A DNA stretch of 64,000 nucleotides from Ovis canadensis. Lineage: Eukaryota > Chordata > Mammalia > Artiodactyla > Bovidae. This document shows, one piece after another, positions 33,857 through 46,212 of the stretch. The notes beneath the pieces are model-generated. The model made no database searches and was not told the DNA's origin. It worked only from the letters and a program-made list of their open reading frames with translations. The DNA is taken from assembly GCF_042477335.2 (NCBI RefSeq), contig NC_091245.1, positions 112,688,501 to 112,752,500 of the forward strand. Direction: 5' to 3'. Each line of letters begins with the position of its first letter. Within the stretch, counting starts at the first letter, position 1. Made by a program: the position numbers and the translations under genes.

Positions 33857-34545
33857 TAAGCTCAACATTCAGAGAACTAAGATCATGGCATCCAGTCCCA
33901 TCACTTCATGGCAAATGGATGGGGTAACAGTGGAAACAGTGGCTGACTTTATTTTTGGGGGGTCCAAAATCACTGCAGATGGTGATTGCAGCCATGAAAT
34001 TAAAAGAAGGTTACTCCTTAGAAGGAAAGTTATGACCAACCTAAAAAGGAAAGACATTACTTTACCAACAAAGATCTGTCTAGTCAAGGCTATGGTTTTT
34101 CCAGCGGTCATATATGGAAGTGAGAGTTGGACCATACAGAAAGCTGAGCACCAAAGAATTGATGCTTTTGAACTGTGGTGTTGGAGAAGACTCAAGCATC
34201 CTTTGGACTGCAAGGAGATCCAACGAGTTCATCCTAAGGGGTATCAGTCCTGGGTGTTCATTGGAAGGACTGATGTTGAAGCTGAAACTCCAATACTTTG
34301 GCCACCTGATGCAAAGAGCTGACTCATTTGAAAAGCCCCTGATGCTGGGAAAGATTTAGGGCAGGAGGAGAAGGAGACGACAGAGGATGAGATGGCTGGA
34401 TGGCATCACTGACTCAATGGACATGGGTTTGGATGAACTCCGGGAGTTGGTGATGGACAGGGAGTCCTGGTGTGCTGTGATTCATGGGGTCACAAAGAGT
34501 CGGACACAACTGAGCAACTGAACTGAACAGAATTGAACTGAGGAT
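33857..34545 (+). mobile_element. BovB LINE, 3' 0.69 kb
   Basis: RT C-terminal region through the 3' terminus (cggacacaactgagcaactg). A broken frame at 33,885-34,322 encodes BovB peptides such as DGDCSHEIKRRLLLRRKVMT. Confidence 0.92.
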
Positions 34546-35044
34546 TGTATTTATCTGAACTATGAACATATTAATAGATTGCTGATCATAGATTCTCATT
34601 ATAGTCAGTTGTTTTTATGTTTGCTCTTTGAATGAAATATAAAACCATATGAAAAATATCTGTACATTAAGCTTCATGAGAACTGGAAAAACACATACAG
34701 TATTTTCATGGAGTAAAGCTGCCAAATTGTATCTACTTAATCCTTCTGAGGGAAGAATACTGAGGTAACATAATTAGGAAAGAAGTCTAAAAAGAGCACA
34801 GAGAAAAGAAGGCAGAATGTAATTGTTATAGAAGACACATAATTGCCCTAGAAGACTGATAGGAATTGTGGGATAGAGGATTTAGATACTCTGGAATTTC
34901 ATGTCTATTTCTGGACTTTCTTACTGCTTCAAAATTTAAAATAAACAATTGTAAAGTTGCGGATACTGCCCAACTAGACTCTACCCACTGTAGCGTAGAC
35001 AAACAGAAATGATTGTGCTCCATCTTCCGCAGAGATTTTATTAA
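34546..35044. other. No feature recognised
   Basis: Unassigned AT-rich DNA. Confidence 0.4.
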
Positions 35045-35420
35045 TAATTCACTCATTCACTTTTTTAATTCACTCACTCAAGAAGCATTTAATGGCCACC
35101 TATTGTGTTCTATGGGGTTCCCTGGTGGCTCAGTGGTAAAGAATCTGCCTGTCAATGTGAGACGTGGGTTCAATCCCTGGGTTGGGAAAATCCCCTGGAG
35201 ATGGAAATAGCAACCCACTCCAATATTCTTGAGTAGGAAATCACATGCACAGCAAAGACTGCTGGGCTACAGCCTATGGGATCACAAAAGTGTCAGACAT
35301 GACTTAACAACTAAAGAACAACAGCACTGTGTGCTATGGTCAAGAAACAGAGATAAATAAGGCATGACTCCTAATCTCAAAAAGCTCTGATCTGATGAGA
35401 AAAATAAATGAGTCAAGAAG
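35045..35420 (-). repeat. L2-like LINE remnant split by a SINE
   Basis: ttcactcactcaagaagcat and ccacctattgtgttctatg before the SINE, gtgtgctatggtcaagaaac and ctcctaatctcaaaaagctc after it: the antisense L2 3' pattern. Confidence 0.55.
35112..35330 (+). mobile_element. Bov-tA SINE
   Basis: tggggttccctggtggctca ... tcaatccctgggttgggaaa ... gtcagacatgacttaacaac; inserted in an L2 remnant. Confidence 0.87.
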
Positions 35421-35714
35421 CAGCTGGACAGATTTGAGTTTGGATAAAGAATTATGGGAACAGAGAAGAGAGAGCCAGCCAGATGGAGCAAGGGCAACCA
35501 GCCCTCTGGGCAAGGGGAGAAACAGGTATGATAGCACAGAGGCTCCATAGCAGCCACGGGGCATTAATGGCTGTACTTTGGAGTGCAGAGAGAGAACAGG
35601 CGGGGAAAGAAGCCACATTGTAGAAATCTGTTTACTTTTCAATGGAGAAAAGCTAAGGGGGCTTTCCCAACAATTTGTTGCTCCATAGTCTAGACTGCCA
35701 ATTTACTTTTTCAT

Positions 35715-36672
35715 ACCAGTCATGGAACAATGGACCGGTTCAAAAATGGGAAAGGATTATGTCAAAGCTGTATATCATCAATTTGCTTATTTAACTTATA
35801 TGCAGAGTGTATCATGAGAAATGCCAGGCTGGATGAAACACAAGCTGGAATCAAGATTGCTGGAAGAAATATCAATAACCTCAGGTATGCAGACGACACC
35901 ACCATTATAGCAGAAAATGAAGAGGAACTAAAGAGTCTCTTGAGGAAGATGAATGAAGAGCGTGAAAAAGCTGGCCTAAAACTCAACATGCAAAAAAACT
36001 AACATCATGGCATATGGTCCCCATCACTTCATAGCAAATAGATGGGGGGTGGGGAATAGAAATAGTGACAGGCTTTATTTTCTTGGGTTCCAAAATCAGT
36101 GCAGATGGTGACTGCAGCCATGAAATTAAGACACTTGCTCCTTGGAAGAAAAGCTATGGCCAAACTAGACAGTGTATTAAAAAGCAGAGAGATCACTTCG
36201 CCTACAAAGGTCCATATAGTCAAAGCTATGATTTTTCCAGTAGTCACGTATGGGTGTGAGAGTTGGACCATAAAGATAACTGAGCACCGAAGAATTGATG
36301 CTTTTAAACTGTGGTGTTGGAGAAGACTCTTGAGAGTCACTTGGACAGCAAAGAGATCAAATCAGCCAATCCTAAAGGAGATCAATCCTGAATATTCATT
36401 GGAAGGACTGATACTGAATTGGAGCTGAAGCTCCAACACTTTGGCCACCTGATGCAAAGAGCCAACTCATTGGAAAAGACCCTGATGCTGGGAAAGGTTG
36501 AAGGCAGGAGGAGAAGGGGACAAAAGAGGACAAGATGATTGGATGGCATCACCAACTCAATAGACATGAGTTTGAGCAAGCTCTAGAAGTTGGTGATGGA
36601 CAGGGAAGCCTGGTGTGCTGCAGTCCATGGAGTCACAAGGAGTCAAACCCGACTGGGCAATTGAACAACAAT
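35715..36672 (+). mobile_element. BovB LINE, RT region to 3' end
   Basis: An open stretch at 35,730-36,002 encodes CISSICLFNLYAECIMRNAR and LRYADDTTII (YADD motif). It ends cccgactgggcaattgaaca. Confidence 0.93.
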
Positions 36673-36906
36673 AATACAACTGTAACTAATTTACTTCTGA
36701 GAGTCAGTCGCTCCTTTGTGTTCTCACCTCTTTTTGCCACACAGAAGTGCTAAGTGTTGTACCTAACACTTAGACAACACTCAGGTCACACTTCACACAT
36801 AAAATAGCATGTAGTAAACACCCACTTCCCTCAGCTTTTTATGGGTAAAGACCAGGGTTTGAGCCTCTTCTCACCTAGATTTCTGAGGGCTACAATAACT
36901 CAGGAT

Positions 36907-37015
<109 letters not shown>

Positions 37016-37019
37016 CACG

Positions 37020-37297
37020 ATCTGTGCTGAGTCTTTTGCCACCCGCAGGCTTTGTCTAGTTGCAGAGAGTGGGGGTTACTCTTCGTTGTGGTGTGCAGGC
37101 TTCTCTGTTGTGGCTTCTCTTGTTGCAGAGCACAGGCTCTAGGTGCAAGAGCTTCAGTAGCTGCAGCACAGGCTCAGTAGTTGTGGCTGGGGGGTCCTAC
37201 AGCACCTGGGCTTCAGTAGTTGTGACGCATGCTCTGTGGCGTGTGTGCACTCACAGGCAGGCTGTTTCCCATCCACTGCACAAGGGAAGTCCCTCAG
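37020..37297 (-). mobile_element. CHR-type SINE
   Basis: Antisense: gcaggctttgtctagttgca, ggcttctctgttgtggcttc, ctgtggcgtgtg, ending cactgcacaagggaagtcc. Confidence 0.82.
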
Positions 37298-38690
37298 GAT
37301 CATTTCTATCAGGAATAAGCCTCCCATGTTGCTACCCAGCTGAGGTTAGTGATAAAGTACTCCGCTCCCACAAACACTGGTGACTTCTGCACGGTCTCTA
37401 AAACAAACCCTGAACAAATTCTTCCTTCTCCCCCATATCCCAGTGCCAGCCTACAGCCCATGAGTGAAGGGTGCTGGTTCTCTTCAGATGCAGAGAGTGG
37501 CACAGGTTCACATTCTAAGTCTGTGCCATCAGTCATTATGTATGTCCTGCCGCAGAGCATGCTGTGTGGGGTGCCTGATAGACAGCTGTGTGAGCAGTAC
37601 ACAAGATCACTGACAGCCCCAGAATGACTTCCTCAGTTAGGGCATTTCATTATCTTTTCAATAAGCATAAATATTAACTCATTAATAATGTTGAATTATG
37701 CTGAATGCATAATTGAAGCTGGATTTACTGAAAAGATATCCAACAGTGATTAAGTTTATTTGTTTCAACTAAAGCTTCACTGGCTATCCCTGCACCTTTG
37801 TTTAAACTGTTCTGAGGAACTCCCATCTCCTATCTAAGTCTTCCCAACCCCAGTCAGTTTCCTAGAACTTTCAAATATCTTGTTGTCGTTGCTGTTCCTT
37901 AACTCTTTATGTTTTTTAGTATTTTAATTTTTTAAATATTACATATATACACACATATGGCCTTTAAAGTTCAACTTAGTAACATAAAACATAACAAAAA
38001 TTAGTCAACCTCTGCCACACGACGGAACTTCTCTCCCACATAGGTAACTATCATCAATTCTTTGTTTCTCATATTCCCTTGATATATAGAAATAATATAT
38101 CTGGTTCTGCTATTTCTTGAGTTCAGGCACTATTTATTGACTTCATGCTATGGGAATGGGTATTTGGCTGTCTTATACCCTACGCTTCTTCGCCTTGCTC
38201 ACTGCCACTCCACATTCCCCCTTAACAACACAAAAACTTTCCACAAAGTCTACCAGGAGAGTGGTGACATACCTTTTTGTCAAACTAATATTCAATATCA
38301 AAGATAATATATACTCACATTTGAGTCACATAGAGCATTACGACTGCATTTCCTTTTTAACAGCTCTTGGTTTTTCCTCAAGCCAATCATTTCTTTCTTC
38401 CACTTGTAAAACTTAGCTTAATGTGGTCAAATACAGGCATCAAGTAATCTAGCAATTCCACCTTTTCTGTGCCTTCAGAACTCTGAATACTACCAGTAGG
38501 GCTTCATAATATGTGACCTCAAAAAATGTCACTTTAGGATTTATCCTCTTAACTACTTTTACATGTAACATACATCAATTTTGATTATGTTTATCATGCT
38601 GTATATTACATCCCTGTATTTATTTATCTTATAACTGAAAGTTTGCACTTTTTAAACACCAGTTCATCCAATTCTCCCTTCTCCTACCTT
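37298..38690. other. No gene recognised
   Basis: Mostly unassigned. A 97-aa minus ORF (37,309-37,602) has no splice context or homology I recognise. This interval was checked for the missing membrane and tail exons of the LY9-like gene without success. Confidence 0.4.
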
Positions 38691-38699
38691 ACTGCTTCT

Positions 38700-38880
38700 G
38701 ATAACCACAAATCTTATTTACGAAACAGAAGCAGATTCACAGACATAGAAAAAAAACTTTCGGTTACCAAAGGAGAAGGTGGAGGGGGTGATAAATCAGT
38801 TTGCTGTATGTCTGAAATTAACACAGTATTGTAACTGACTATATTTCAATAAAAATTAATAAATAAAATTTTAAAAATTT
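38700..38880 (+). mobile_element. Older L1 3' end
   Basis: cagattcacagacatagaaa ... cggttaccaaaggagaaggt ... attgtaactgactatatttc plus an A-rich tail. Confidence 0.7.
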
Positions 38881-39231
38881 TAAAGAGTGGAGTCTCTATT
38901 CCCCACAGCTCTCTGGCTCTCCCACAAGTAAGCCCCAGTGATCTTCAAAGCCAAACATTCCGGGGGCTCACCTTCCCCGAGTGCAGGGCCTCTGCTCTGG
39001 GGATCTCAACATGGGGCTCAGACCACTCACTCCCTGGGGAGAACGTTTGTAATTGCAGTTGTCCTCTTATTTGTGGATGGTCTACCTGAGGATACTGGTC
39101 TTGACTATACCATGTCTCACTCTGACTACTTCCTTGTCTCTTTAGTTGTAGAAAATCTTTTCTGCTAGTCTTCCAGCTTTTCTCATTGATTGATAGTTCT
39201 CTGTAAATAGTTATAATTTGTGTGCCCATGG

Positions 39232-39437
39232 GCTTCCCCAGTGGCTCAGAGGTTAAAGTGTCTGCCTGCAATGCGGGAGACCTGGGGTCGATCCCTGGGT
39301 CAGGAAGATCCCCTGGAGAAGGAAACGGCAACCCACTCCAGTATGCTTGCCTGGAGACTCCCATGGATGGAGGAGCCTGGTGGGCTACAGTCCACAGGGT
39401 AGCAAAGAGTCGGACACGACTGAGCGACTTCACTTTC
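39232..39437 (+). mobile_element. Bov-tA SINE
   Basis: ggcttccccagtggctcaga head, ggagacctggggtcgatccc B-box region, cggacacgactgagcgactt and a TTTC tail. Confidence 0.92.
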
Positions 39438-39439
39438 TT

Positions 39440-42079
39440 TCTTTGTTTATGGGAGGAAGAGAGTTCAGGGTCTTCCTACTCCATCATGCTCCATTCTATT
39501 CCTTTTAAAAAATGTAATATCTTCTCATGTTTCTAAGAATATTAAATACAGATGGGGGGGTATTTTTTTTCTCTTGCTCCCTGCATGCTCTCTCTTTCAA
39601 GTTTTTTTCTTTTTTCTTTTTTTAACTGATTCTGTTTGTTTGGAGACTCTCATTCACAGTTTTCCTCAAATATCTTGTGATCTTGGCTGCCTATTTATAT
39701 TTCAGGATATACTTTACTAGAATCTTTGTAATGGATGGAGTGTCAATCCTCATTGTAAGTGAAGTAGAAACTAAAGTAATCGAGAGTGAAAAAGAGATGT
39801 TCAAGGTCATTCTCTCACCTAAATTATACTTTTGGCTCCATTGTTTGCACATGGTTCTAACTCTAGAGCAATCTATTTAGCACATCAAAGCAGCTTGCTG
39901 TCAAAACCTCCAGTTTCTTTCTTTTGCTAGCTATTGAACACTCAAGGAAATTTTAGGCTAAAGATTCCATTTTCTTCTTCCTTTTATCAAAAGCAGAAAG
40001 GAAAAAAATGCACAATCATATAGGACTCCAATTTTTATGAAACTTCCTAATAGTCCTCAAATCTTAAAAAGAATGTTCTCAACTCTGATCCATCTAGTCA
40101 TTCATGTGTTAAAAAATATATATTGAGATATCTACCATAAACCAAGAACCCTCAATGGCTGAATGTCTTGTGGGGGAGATAGACAAAAAACAAGTAAACT
40201 AACAAATTAATGTATACTTACAAATTATGATAATTTAACAAAACCATCTGGGTACAATGACCCAGGAAGATTCACTTAAATAAGGTGGTGAAAGAATGCT
40301 CCAAGGAGACAAAATTTAAGTTGAATCTGGGCCCTCTCAGCCCATTTACATAAATTTTAACAAAAAATAATATCTATGCACAATATTTAACAATTTTATT
40401 ATCATTATATATTATATTTCAAACCATTTAATTTTTCTTAAATTGAATAAGCCTCTTTTCTTCTGAACACGTTAAAACACAATTAAAACATAAGCAGATG
40501 GTTTTAAACAGAAAATACATAGCCGTTTCTTCATTGTTTTGAACTCAGTTTGCAAACAAAATCAGTTTCATGCTTTAATCAGTACAGGTGTTTCTCTCTC
40601 ACACCTGGAGATTTGGGTATCAGGCCACATTCCTCTTTCTTTCTCTGTGTAGACTTCCTTATCTGTGTTTCACAGAGTGAGCTTCTTTTCACATTCCTAC
40701 TCTTGGCTTTTCCGCATGTCAAGTTCCAATCTATTTAATCTGCAAAGCTCCCAGGATCAAAAAGAGAAGGAACTCTTTCCTCAGGCAGCAGGGTAGGAAG
40801 GAACCTGAATTAACAATGACCACAGGTTAGGATTACAGTTTAAACATCTATTCCAAGCTGGGTATTGGAGGTGCAGAGAAAGGTAAGCATGGGCTTTGTC
40901 ATGATTCAATTGAAGAGACAGACACGTGCACAAAGGCCATCTTACAGCATGCTTGGGGTTCTTCTAAAGTCATTTACTAGAGTTAGCTGGAGGTGATGAT
41001 GATTCCCCAACGGGTGGGAATTTATCCAGACCTCTTCTTCGCCATATCTTCAATGACTAGAACAACATAGGCCTTAAAAATGCTCTGTAAATGTGTGTTG
41101 CTTATGAACAAACGGGTGCTAAAATATTTATACTTTAGATACTGGGCAGACACAGAAGTGTTTTAAGCAGAAAAGAAACACAAGCACTTCTTTCACTTAG
41201 AAGTCCTAGCAGCACCATCAGGAGGGTGATTGGGAGGGGAGAGAAGTTAGGAGACCAGGTGAAGAATATGTGAAGCAAGGAAGGTGTGAGCATGGGCAGG
41301 TAGCATGCGGAAGATAAGTGTTCTAAATAACACCTGACTCTCTGCCTTTGGCAACAGGAAGAAAGGAAGAGGTGTGGGGAGAGGCTGGGCAAAGGACAGC
41401 AGCATTCCTGAAAAGGACGGTGGCTGGAGAGAAAAAGTCCAGGAGAGAGCTGCCCAGGTGGCTGAGGAAAGCAGGTTAGGGATAACAATTGAGGAGTAAC
41501 CCATGAGCTTAGCCATCAGGACGCCAATGGGACAAACCAGCCATGAGGGGTTGAAGAGTGGATGGTTGGTGCGGAACCAGAGGCAGGAAGCAGAGACAAC
41601 CGCTTCAGAAATCAGTGGAGAAGACGAGAGGAACAGGTGTGTTGGGACTGAGGTGGTTTCCTGCCGTGGCCTGTGAAAACCAGGAGAAGCTACCCTTGCC
41701 TACCAGAGGAACACAGTCCCATTGCCCTCTCAGAGCAGCTACAGGCAAGGAAAAGGGCAGAAGCTTCACAGGCAAGGAGGTCTGGGGCCCCTCCTCCAGG
41801 GGCTCTGCAGGGCTGAATGGGGTGAGTGAACCAGCTTTCCTCAGGGAGCCCCAGGAATGAGCCATTACCCAGCTGAGCCTGCCACACGTCTAGGCACGGG
41901 GCCGACAGAAGGTGAGCAGAGCTCCCAAGTTCTCATCTCCAGCCAGCCCAGAGACACTCCCTGTTGCAAACTAATCCAGCCCTCCTTTTCTTCAATCATT
42001 CCCAGAACCCCAAGGAAGGCAGGCAGGCATGCTGAGAATCTGGACTGGGAGAGAAGGGTTCTCAGAAGGAAGCAGTTAC
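39440..42079. other. Downstream intron/flank of LY9-like gene; old repeats only
   Basis: The transmembrane exon of the LY9-like gene should follow exon 5 on the minus strand. I found no acceptor followed by a phase-1 hydrophobic exon. 40,100-40,330 and 40,830-40,960 look like antisense L2. Minus ORFs at 41,135-41,516 are Ser/Leu-rich with no exon signature. Confidence 0.45.
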
Positions 42080-42346
42080 CTGAGCAGAGGGGCTTGACGG
42101 AGATGGAGCTGGAGCTCTGGCTGACAGGGTTCTTGACTGTACAGTGATAGCTGTCGCTGACCCCATATCTCCAGGAGATGCTGAGAGTGGTGCCCCCGTG
42201 TGACACAACCGCCCCCTGGCCTCGGGGGTCCCAGCTGTACTGAACATCCTCTCCAGCCTGGTCCAGCAAACAGGCCAGGGTGATGAAGCAGGTCCCATCC
42301 TTCATGATCTGAGAGCTGGCTGTGATTTTGGGCTCCTGTGGTTTCT
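42080..42346 (-). CDS. LY9: LY9-like receptor exon 5: second Ig C2 domain (D4)
   Basis: 267 bases, phase 1 to 1. The acceptor follows ttcttggcacag and the donor is ctcag/gtaact (GT at 42,079-42,078). It encodes an 89-residue C2 set domain with the SLAM-family pattern of four cysteines: DGTC, LAC, YHC and LCS. The YSW and VKNPVS signatures are also present. The Cys arrangement and ISWRYG stretch recall both LY9 D4 and SLAMF7 D2. It is the membrane-proximal domain; a transmembrane exon should follow at lower coordinates but was not recognised. Confidence 0.85.
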
Positions 42347-42448
42347 CTGTGCCAAGAAAGGAAGGTTCAAGCTATGAGAAGGCTCCAGACTGGCCAAGCA
42401 GAGAAGAGGGAAAGTCAAGTCCAAACATTAGCCCTCTAACCCCCTCAC

Positions 42449-42793
42449 CATAGACATGCAGGACGAAATCCTTGGTGATGTTGATTGGGGGACTATGCAG
42501 AGTTATCCAGGCTCTATAGGGGCCAGAGTCCTGCAGCCTCAGGGAGCTGATCTGAAGAGAGTAGCTGTGGAGGGGGATGCTCAGCCGCTGGCTGTAGGGT
42601 CCCTGAGTCCCAGCAACCAGGATTGGCTCCCCTGCTGGTCCTGGTTGCAAAATAGCAACAAGGCCTCGAGAGCTCCAGGTAACCTTTTCTACCTCCTGCC
42701 CCACTGGGACCTCCAGGGGCAGAGTGGCTGACTTCCCAAGGGTGCCGATCACTGTCTCCCCTACTGATTCCTCGCTGCCCAGGATTCCTGGCC
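42449..42793 (-). CDS. LY9: LY9-like receptor exon 4: second Ig V domain (D3)
   Basis: 345 bases, phase 1 to 1. The acceptor ctccatctgcag precedes 42,793 and the donor is tctatg/gtgagg. It encodes a V domain beginning GPGILGSEESVGETVIGTLG. The order GETV-G-LG--(V/A)TLPL matches the start of human LY9 D3. Typical SLAM V features follow: EKVTWSS, SYSLQISSLRLQDSGPYRA and FVLHVY. As usual for this family, the V domain lacks the canonical disulphide. Only 102 bases separate it from exon 5. Confidence 0.88.
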
Positions 42794-43072
42794 CTGCAGA
42801 TGGAGAGAGAAAAACCACAGCTTCTGCATCAGGGCCTCCCTGCCCACTCAGCGCAGCCACAGGTCTCAGCCATCCCCTCCTGCCCAGACCCCTCCAGGCT
42901 CCCCCTCGACTCCAGTGGGTCTCCCTCTCCCCGACCACTCGGACACACCCTGGCCCACCCACGCTCTCTCGAGTGTTTGCCTTTCTCCTCAGGGCCTGAA
43001 GGAGACAGGACTCCTTCCTCCACCTTCCATTTCAGAGCTGTCAAGCAGGGTACATGCTTGGATTCCAGGTAC

Positions 43073-43345
43073 CTGAGCATGAAGGCGGCACCAAGATGGG
43101 AAGGGAGCTACTGTTACTGACTGGGTTCTTGACTGTGCAGGTAAAGTTCAGCACGCTGTCCCCAGGCTGCAAGGTGACACTCAGGATAGACCCTCCATGG
43201 GACAGAGTGGTCTGGGGTCCCAGGGGTGTCCAGCTGTAGGTCACAGCGCCTCCTCTGCTTTCTGCCACGCATGTCAGGATGATGAGGCAGTGTCCATTCC
43301 CACTAATCCTGGTGCTCATTGTGACATGGGGCTGGGTCAGCTGCT
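43073..43345 (-). CDS. LY9: LY9-like receptor exon 3: first Ig C2 domain (D2)
   Basis: 273 bases, phase 1 to 1. The acceptor is ttgacacacag and the donor ctcag/gtacct. It begins (E)QLTQPHVTMS and contains GHC, LTC, FTC and SCS cysteines plus YSWTP, GGSILSV and VKNPVSNSSSLP. These match LY9 D2 (EPQVTM, YSWTP, GGSILTV, QNPVSQRSSLP in human, from memory). The intron to exon 4 is only 279 bases and holds no membrane exon, so D1-D2 and D3-D4 belong to one four-domain protein, not two neighbouring two-domain genes. Confidence 0.88.
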
Positions 43346-43581
43346 CTGTGTGTCAAAAAAAGAACCAGCTGAGGACTGGGAAACTGCTCTGGGCCTTCCC
43401 TTCATGGGGCAGAAGTAGGAAGTGCTGCCACCAAGCCCCTGCACCACACTGAATACACATAAGAAACAACAGAGATAGAATTCGGCCCACATCTATTCTA
43501 GAGCTTTGGACTTTATAAGACATGTCACTTAATATCTCCTCTGATTCTTGGAACAATAGTATGAAATAGTAGCTTCATTGA

Positions 43582-43775
43582 TGGGTTTGATCTCCTTACA
43601 GCCCAAAGGACCCTCAAGGGTCTTCAACACCACAATTCTTTGGTGCTCAGCTTTCTTTTATGGTCCAACTCTCACATCCATACATGACTATTATAAAAAC
43701 CATAGCTTTGACTAGAGGCACTTTTATTGGCAAAGTAATGTCTCTGATTTTTAATATGCTGTCTATCTCCTGAGC
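43582..43775 (-). mobile_element. BovB LINE fragment
   Basis: Antisense BovB (gtttgatctccttacagccc ... tgtctctgatttttaatatg), within intron 2 of the LY9-like gene. Confidence 0.85.
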
Positions 43776-43803
43776 CTAGAAATAAAAACCCTTTTTCCTA
43801 CCT

Positions 43804-44005
43804 GGGTTTCCCTTGTGGCTCAGCTGGTAAAGAATCTGCCTGTAATGCAAGACCTGGGTTCAATCCCTGGGTTGGGAGGATCCCCTGGAGAAGGGAAAGG
43901 CTACCCACTCCAGTATTCTGGCCTGGAGAATTCCCATGTACTGTATAGTCCATGGAGTCATAAAGAGTTGGACACCACTGAGTGACCTGCACTTTCCTAC
44001 CTGCC
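43804..44005 (+). mobile_element. Bov-tA SINE
   Basis: gggtttcccttgtggctcag ... caatccctgggttgggagga ... agttggacaccactgagtga, in intron 2. Confidence 0.87.
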
Positions 44006-44375
44006 AGCAAAGCTGTCATGGGACAACTATGACTTGGGAAATGCCCTGTGAAGCATGAAAATCTGGCCTTTTATCATAACTGTTGCCCCAGAAACCGTCT
44101 CTGGAAGACCCCAACTCTGATCAGTTAGCACAGCCTTATATCCTGTTCAGAATCCACACTGAGCTTGTCCTACCAGAACAGCCATCAGCACAGTGAGAGG
44201 GCCTCTCCCACCACCTCTGGGTTAACAGCCCTACCCCAGGTCCCAACAGCCCTCCAGCCAGTGTTCCCTTGCTCTGTCTGAGGAATGGGCCACAGTCATT
44301 CCAAGCCAATTTATGACAGAAATGCTTTCACCCCAACCATGTGAACCTGACCAGGGCAATTCTGTCAACCCAAGT

Positions 44376-44407
44376 TTAAAAAAACAAACAAACAAACAAA
44401 CAAAAAA
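44376..44407. repeat. (CAAA)n simple repeat
   Basis: aaaaaacaaacaaacaaac-type run in intron 2. The rest of 44,010-45,490 is unassigned intron. Confidence 0.85.
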
Positions 44408-45490
44408 CCTCTTCATCTATTAATAATAGGAATATTCCCTGTTCCATAACCCAGGAAATTGTATGAGAAGGTTCTCCACTTTCCCACAATCACTCATCTT
44501 CCTGTGTTCATCCTCATGATTCATTGATACCTTCCAGCCACAGCATCCTGGTGACCTTGCCTGGTGAACTTGCCATCCACGGCAACATTGTCCCTCAGGC
44601 AAAGACTGGAATCACAGCTAATCCAAGTCTTGCAAAGGCCTTGTGATCCTCCCAGAACATGAGAAGTGGGTGGCATGTGAGGCATTTCCTTGAAGCCATC
44701 TCCCACGGGCCTCCCACTGGTCCCTCCTGTCATGAGACTGTTTTTGTCTTGAGGTCCCAGACTTCCTGCTCCATCCCCACAGAACAGAGCTGCTGACTAT
44801 GAAATTTCTCTGCAGGCTAGAATTGGCTTCTCAGCAACTCCCATTATGGTCATCTGGCCCCTTTAGCCTCAGTGTCACCCTTTCTGGGCTGAGGGATGAG
44901 GACCCCGGGATCTAAGCCCTTCGGCCCCTCTCCCTCTCTACATAAGTAATAAACAGGCTAAATCTAAAAGTGCCTGACTGTGTCTCCACTGGCCAACATT
45001 GCTGCTGTGTGTGCCTGGCACCCCCGCCCCACTGTATTCTTTATAGTTTCCCCTGCTAAAACAATCACTGACATTTCCTTGAGGAATGTGATAGTAGTGT
45101 TCTCCTACATCTGTACAGAGCTTTACAAAGCTCTTTCTCGTGAATTTTATTCTCACAAAAGGTAATGTTCTATTTTAGCAAGGAGGAGGCTTAAGACTTC
45201 ACAAGTCTGTTGTGGCAGAAGCTGGTTCTCAGGGCCCAAAATCCCATTCTCTGCCCAAACGTAGGGATTCTACTGCAATTGGTCTGGGACACATCCCAGC
45301 CATCAACATTTTTTAGGATATTCTCCCAGGCAACTCTACTTTCCATGTTTTTCTCAGTTAAACACATGTTAGTCTCATAATTAGAAAGAAAACTATAATT
45401 GTTTCTAAAAGGGAAGTGGAAAAGGCTATAAAAGTAACTGAAAGTCAAGCTCCACACACACCCACCTGTTGCCATACCCCAGACACTCAC

Positions 45491-45832
45491 CGTAGACGTG
45501 CAGGCTGTACTCCCTGGTGTGGGTGAGGCGGGAGCTCCGAAGATTAACATGGGCTCGGTAGGACCCCGCATCTGCCCAACTCAGGTGGCTGATCTGCAGG
45601 GAGCGGTCTGGGCCCACCACACTCAGACGACCCCAGTACCGCGAGTCTGCCTGGTGAAAGGTGTCTGGTCCTCCAGCTTCTACCAAGGTTACCGTGGCTA
45701 TTGCCCCAGGGACCGAGCGACATACCCAGGAGATGCTCTCCACCTGCTGTCTATCCTGCAGCTGCAGGGGCAGAGTGACAGAGCCCCCCAGGGTCCCAGT
45801 TACCACCGTGGGGGCTCTGGAAGCCCCTGGTC
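45491..45832 (-). CDS. LY9: LY9-like receptor exon 2: first Ig V domain (D1)
   Basis: 342 bases, phase 1 to 1. The acceptor gttctctgtctgcag precedes 45,832 and the donor is tctacg/gtgagt. It encodes a V domain starting GPGASRAPTVVTGTLGGSVT. APTVV-G-LGGSVTLPL is the LY9 D1 opening; SLAMF7, CD84 and SLAMF6 differ here. Later motifs are ISWVCRS, RSLQISHLSWADAGSYRA and REYSLHVY. A single cysteine in strand C (WVCRS) is unusual for a SLAM V domain. D1 is the expected homophilic-binding domain in LY9 (family knowledge). Confidence 0.88.
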
Positions 45833-45901
45833 CTGCAGACAGAGAACAGCCTGTTACATTGAAGGCTCACAGCAGGCCTGAGGGAGAGTCAGGGCCATGA
45901 T

Positions 45902-46133
45902 TCAGTTCAGTTCAGTTCAGTCGCTCAGTGTGTCCACTCTTTGTGACCCCATGAATCGCAGCACGCCAGGCCTCCCTGTCCATCACCATCTCCCAGAGTT
46001 CACTCAGACTCACATCCATCGAGTCCGTGATGCCATCCAGCCATCTCATCCTCTGTCATCCCCTTCTCCTCCTGCCCCCAGTCCCTCCCAGCATCAGAGT
46101 CTTTTCCAATGAGTCAACTCTTCGCATGAGGTG
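45902..46133 (-). mobile_element. BovB LINE 3' end
   Basis: ttcagttcagttcagttcag start of the antisense 3' terminus, to gagtcaactcttcgcatgag. It lies in intron 1 of the LY9-like gene, about 70 bases from exon 2. Confidence 0.9.
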
Positions 46134-46134
46134 G

Positions 46135-46212
46135 GAAAATAGAGACACACAGAATTTAGGTGCCTTGCTCAAGACAACATTGCTAGTAATAGACAGAACT
46201 AGAACTCAAGAG
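46135..46212 (-). repeat. MIR remnant
   Basis: aatagagacacacagaattt ... gtgccttgctcaagac matches the antisense MIR core. Confidence 0.5.

Noticed and set aside
37309-37602. 97-aa minus-strand ORF as a possible tail exon of the LY9-like gene
   Set aside because: No TxYxxV/I motif, no clear acceptor/donor pair, and no resemblance to SLAM tails.
41135-41516. Hydrophobic minus-strand ORFs as a possible transmembrane exon
   Set aside because: The hydrophobic stretch is broken by Pro and Ser, lacks flanking basic residues and phase-1 splice sites.
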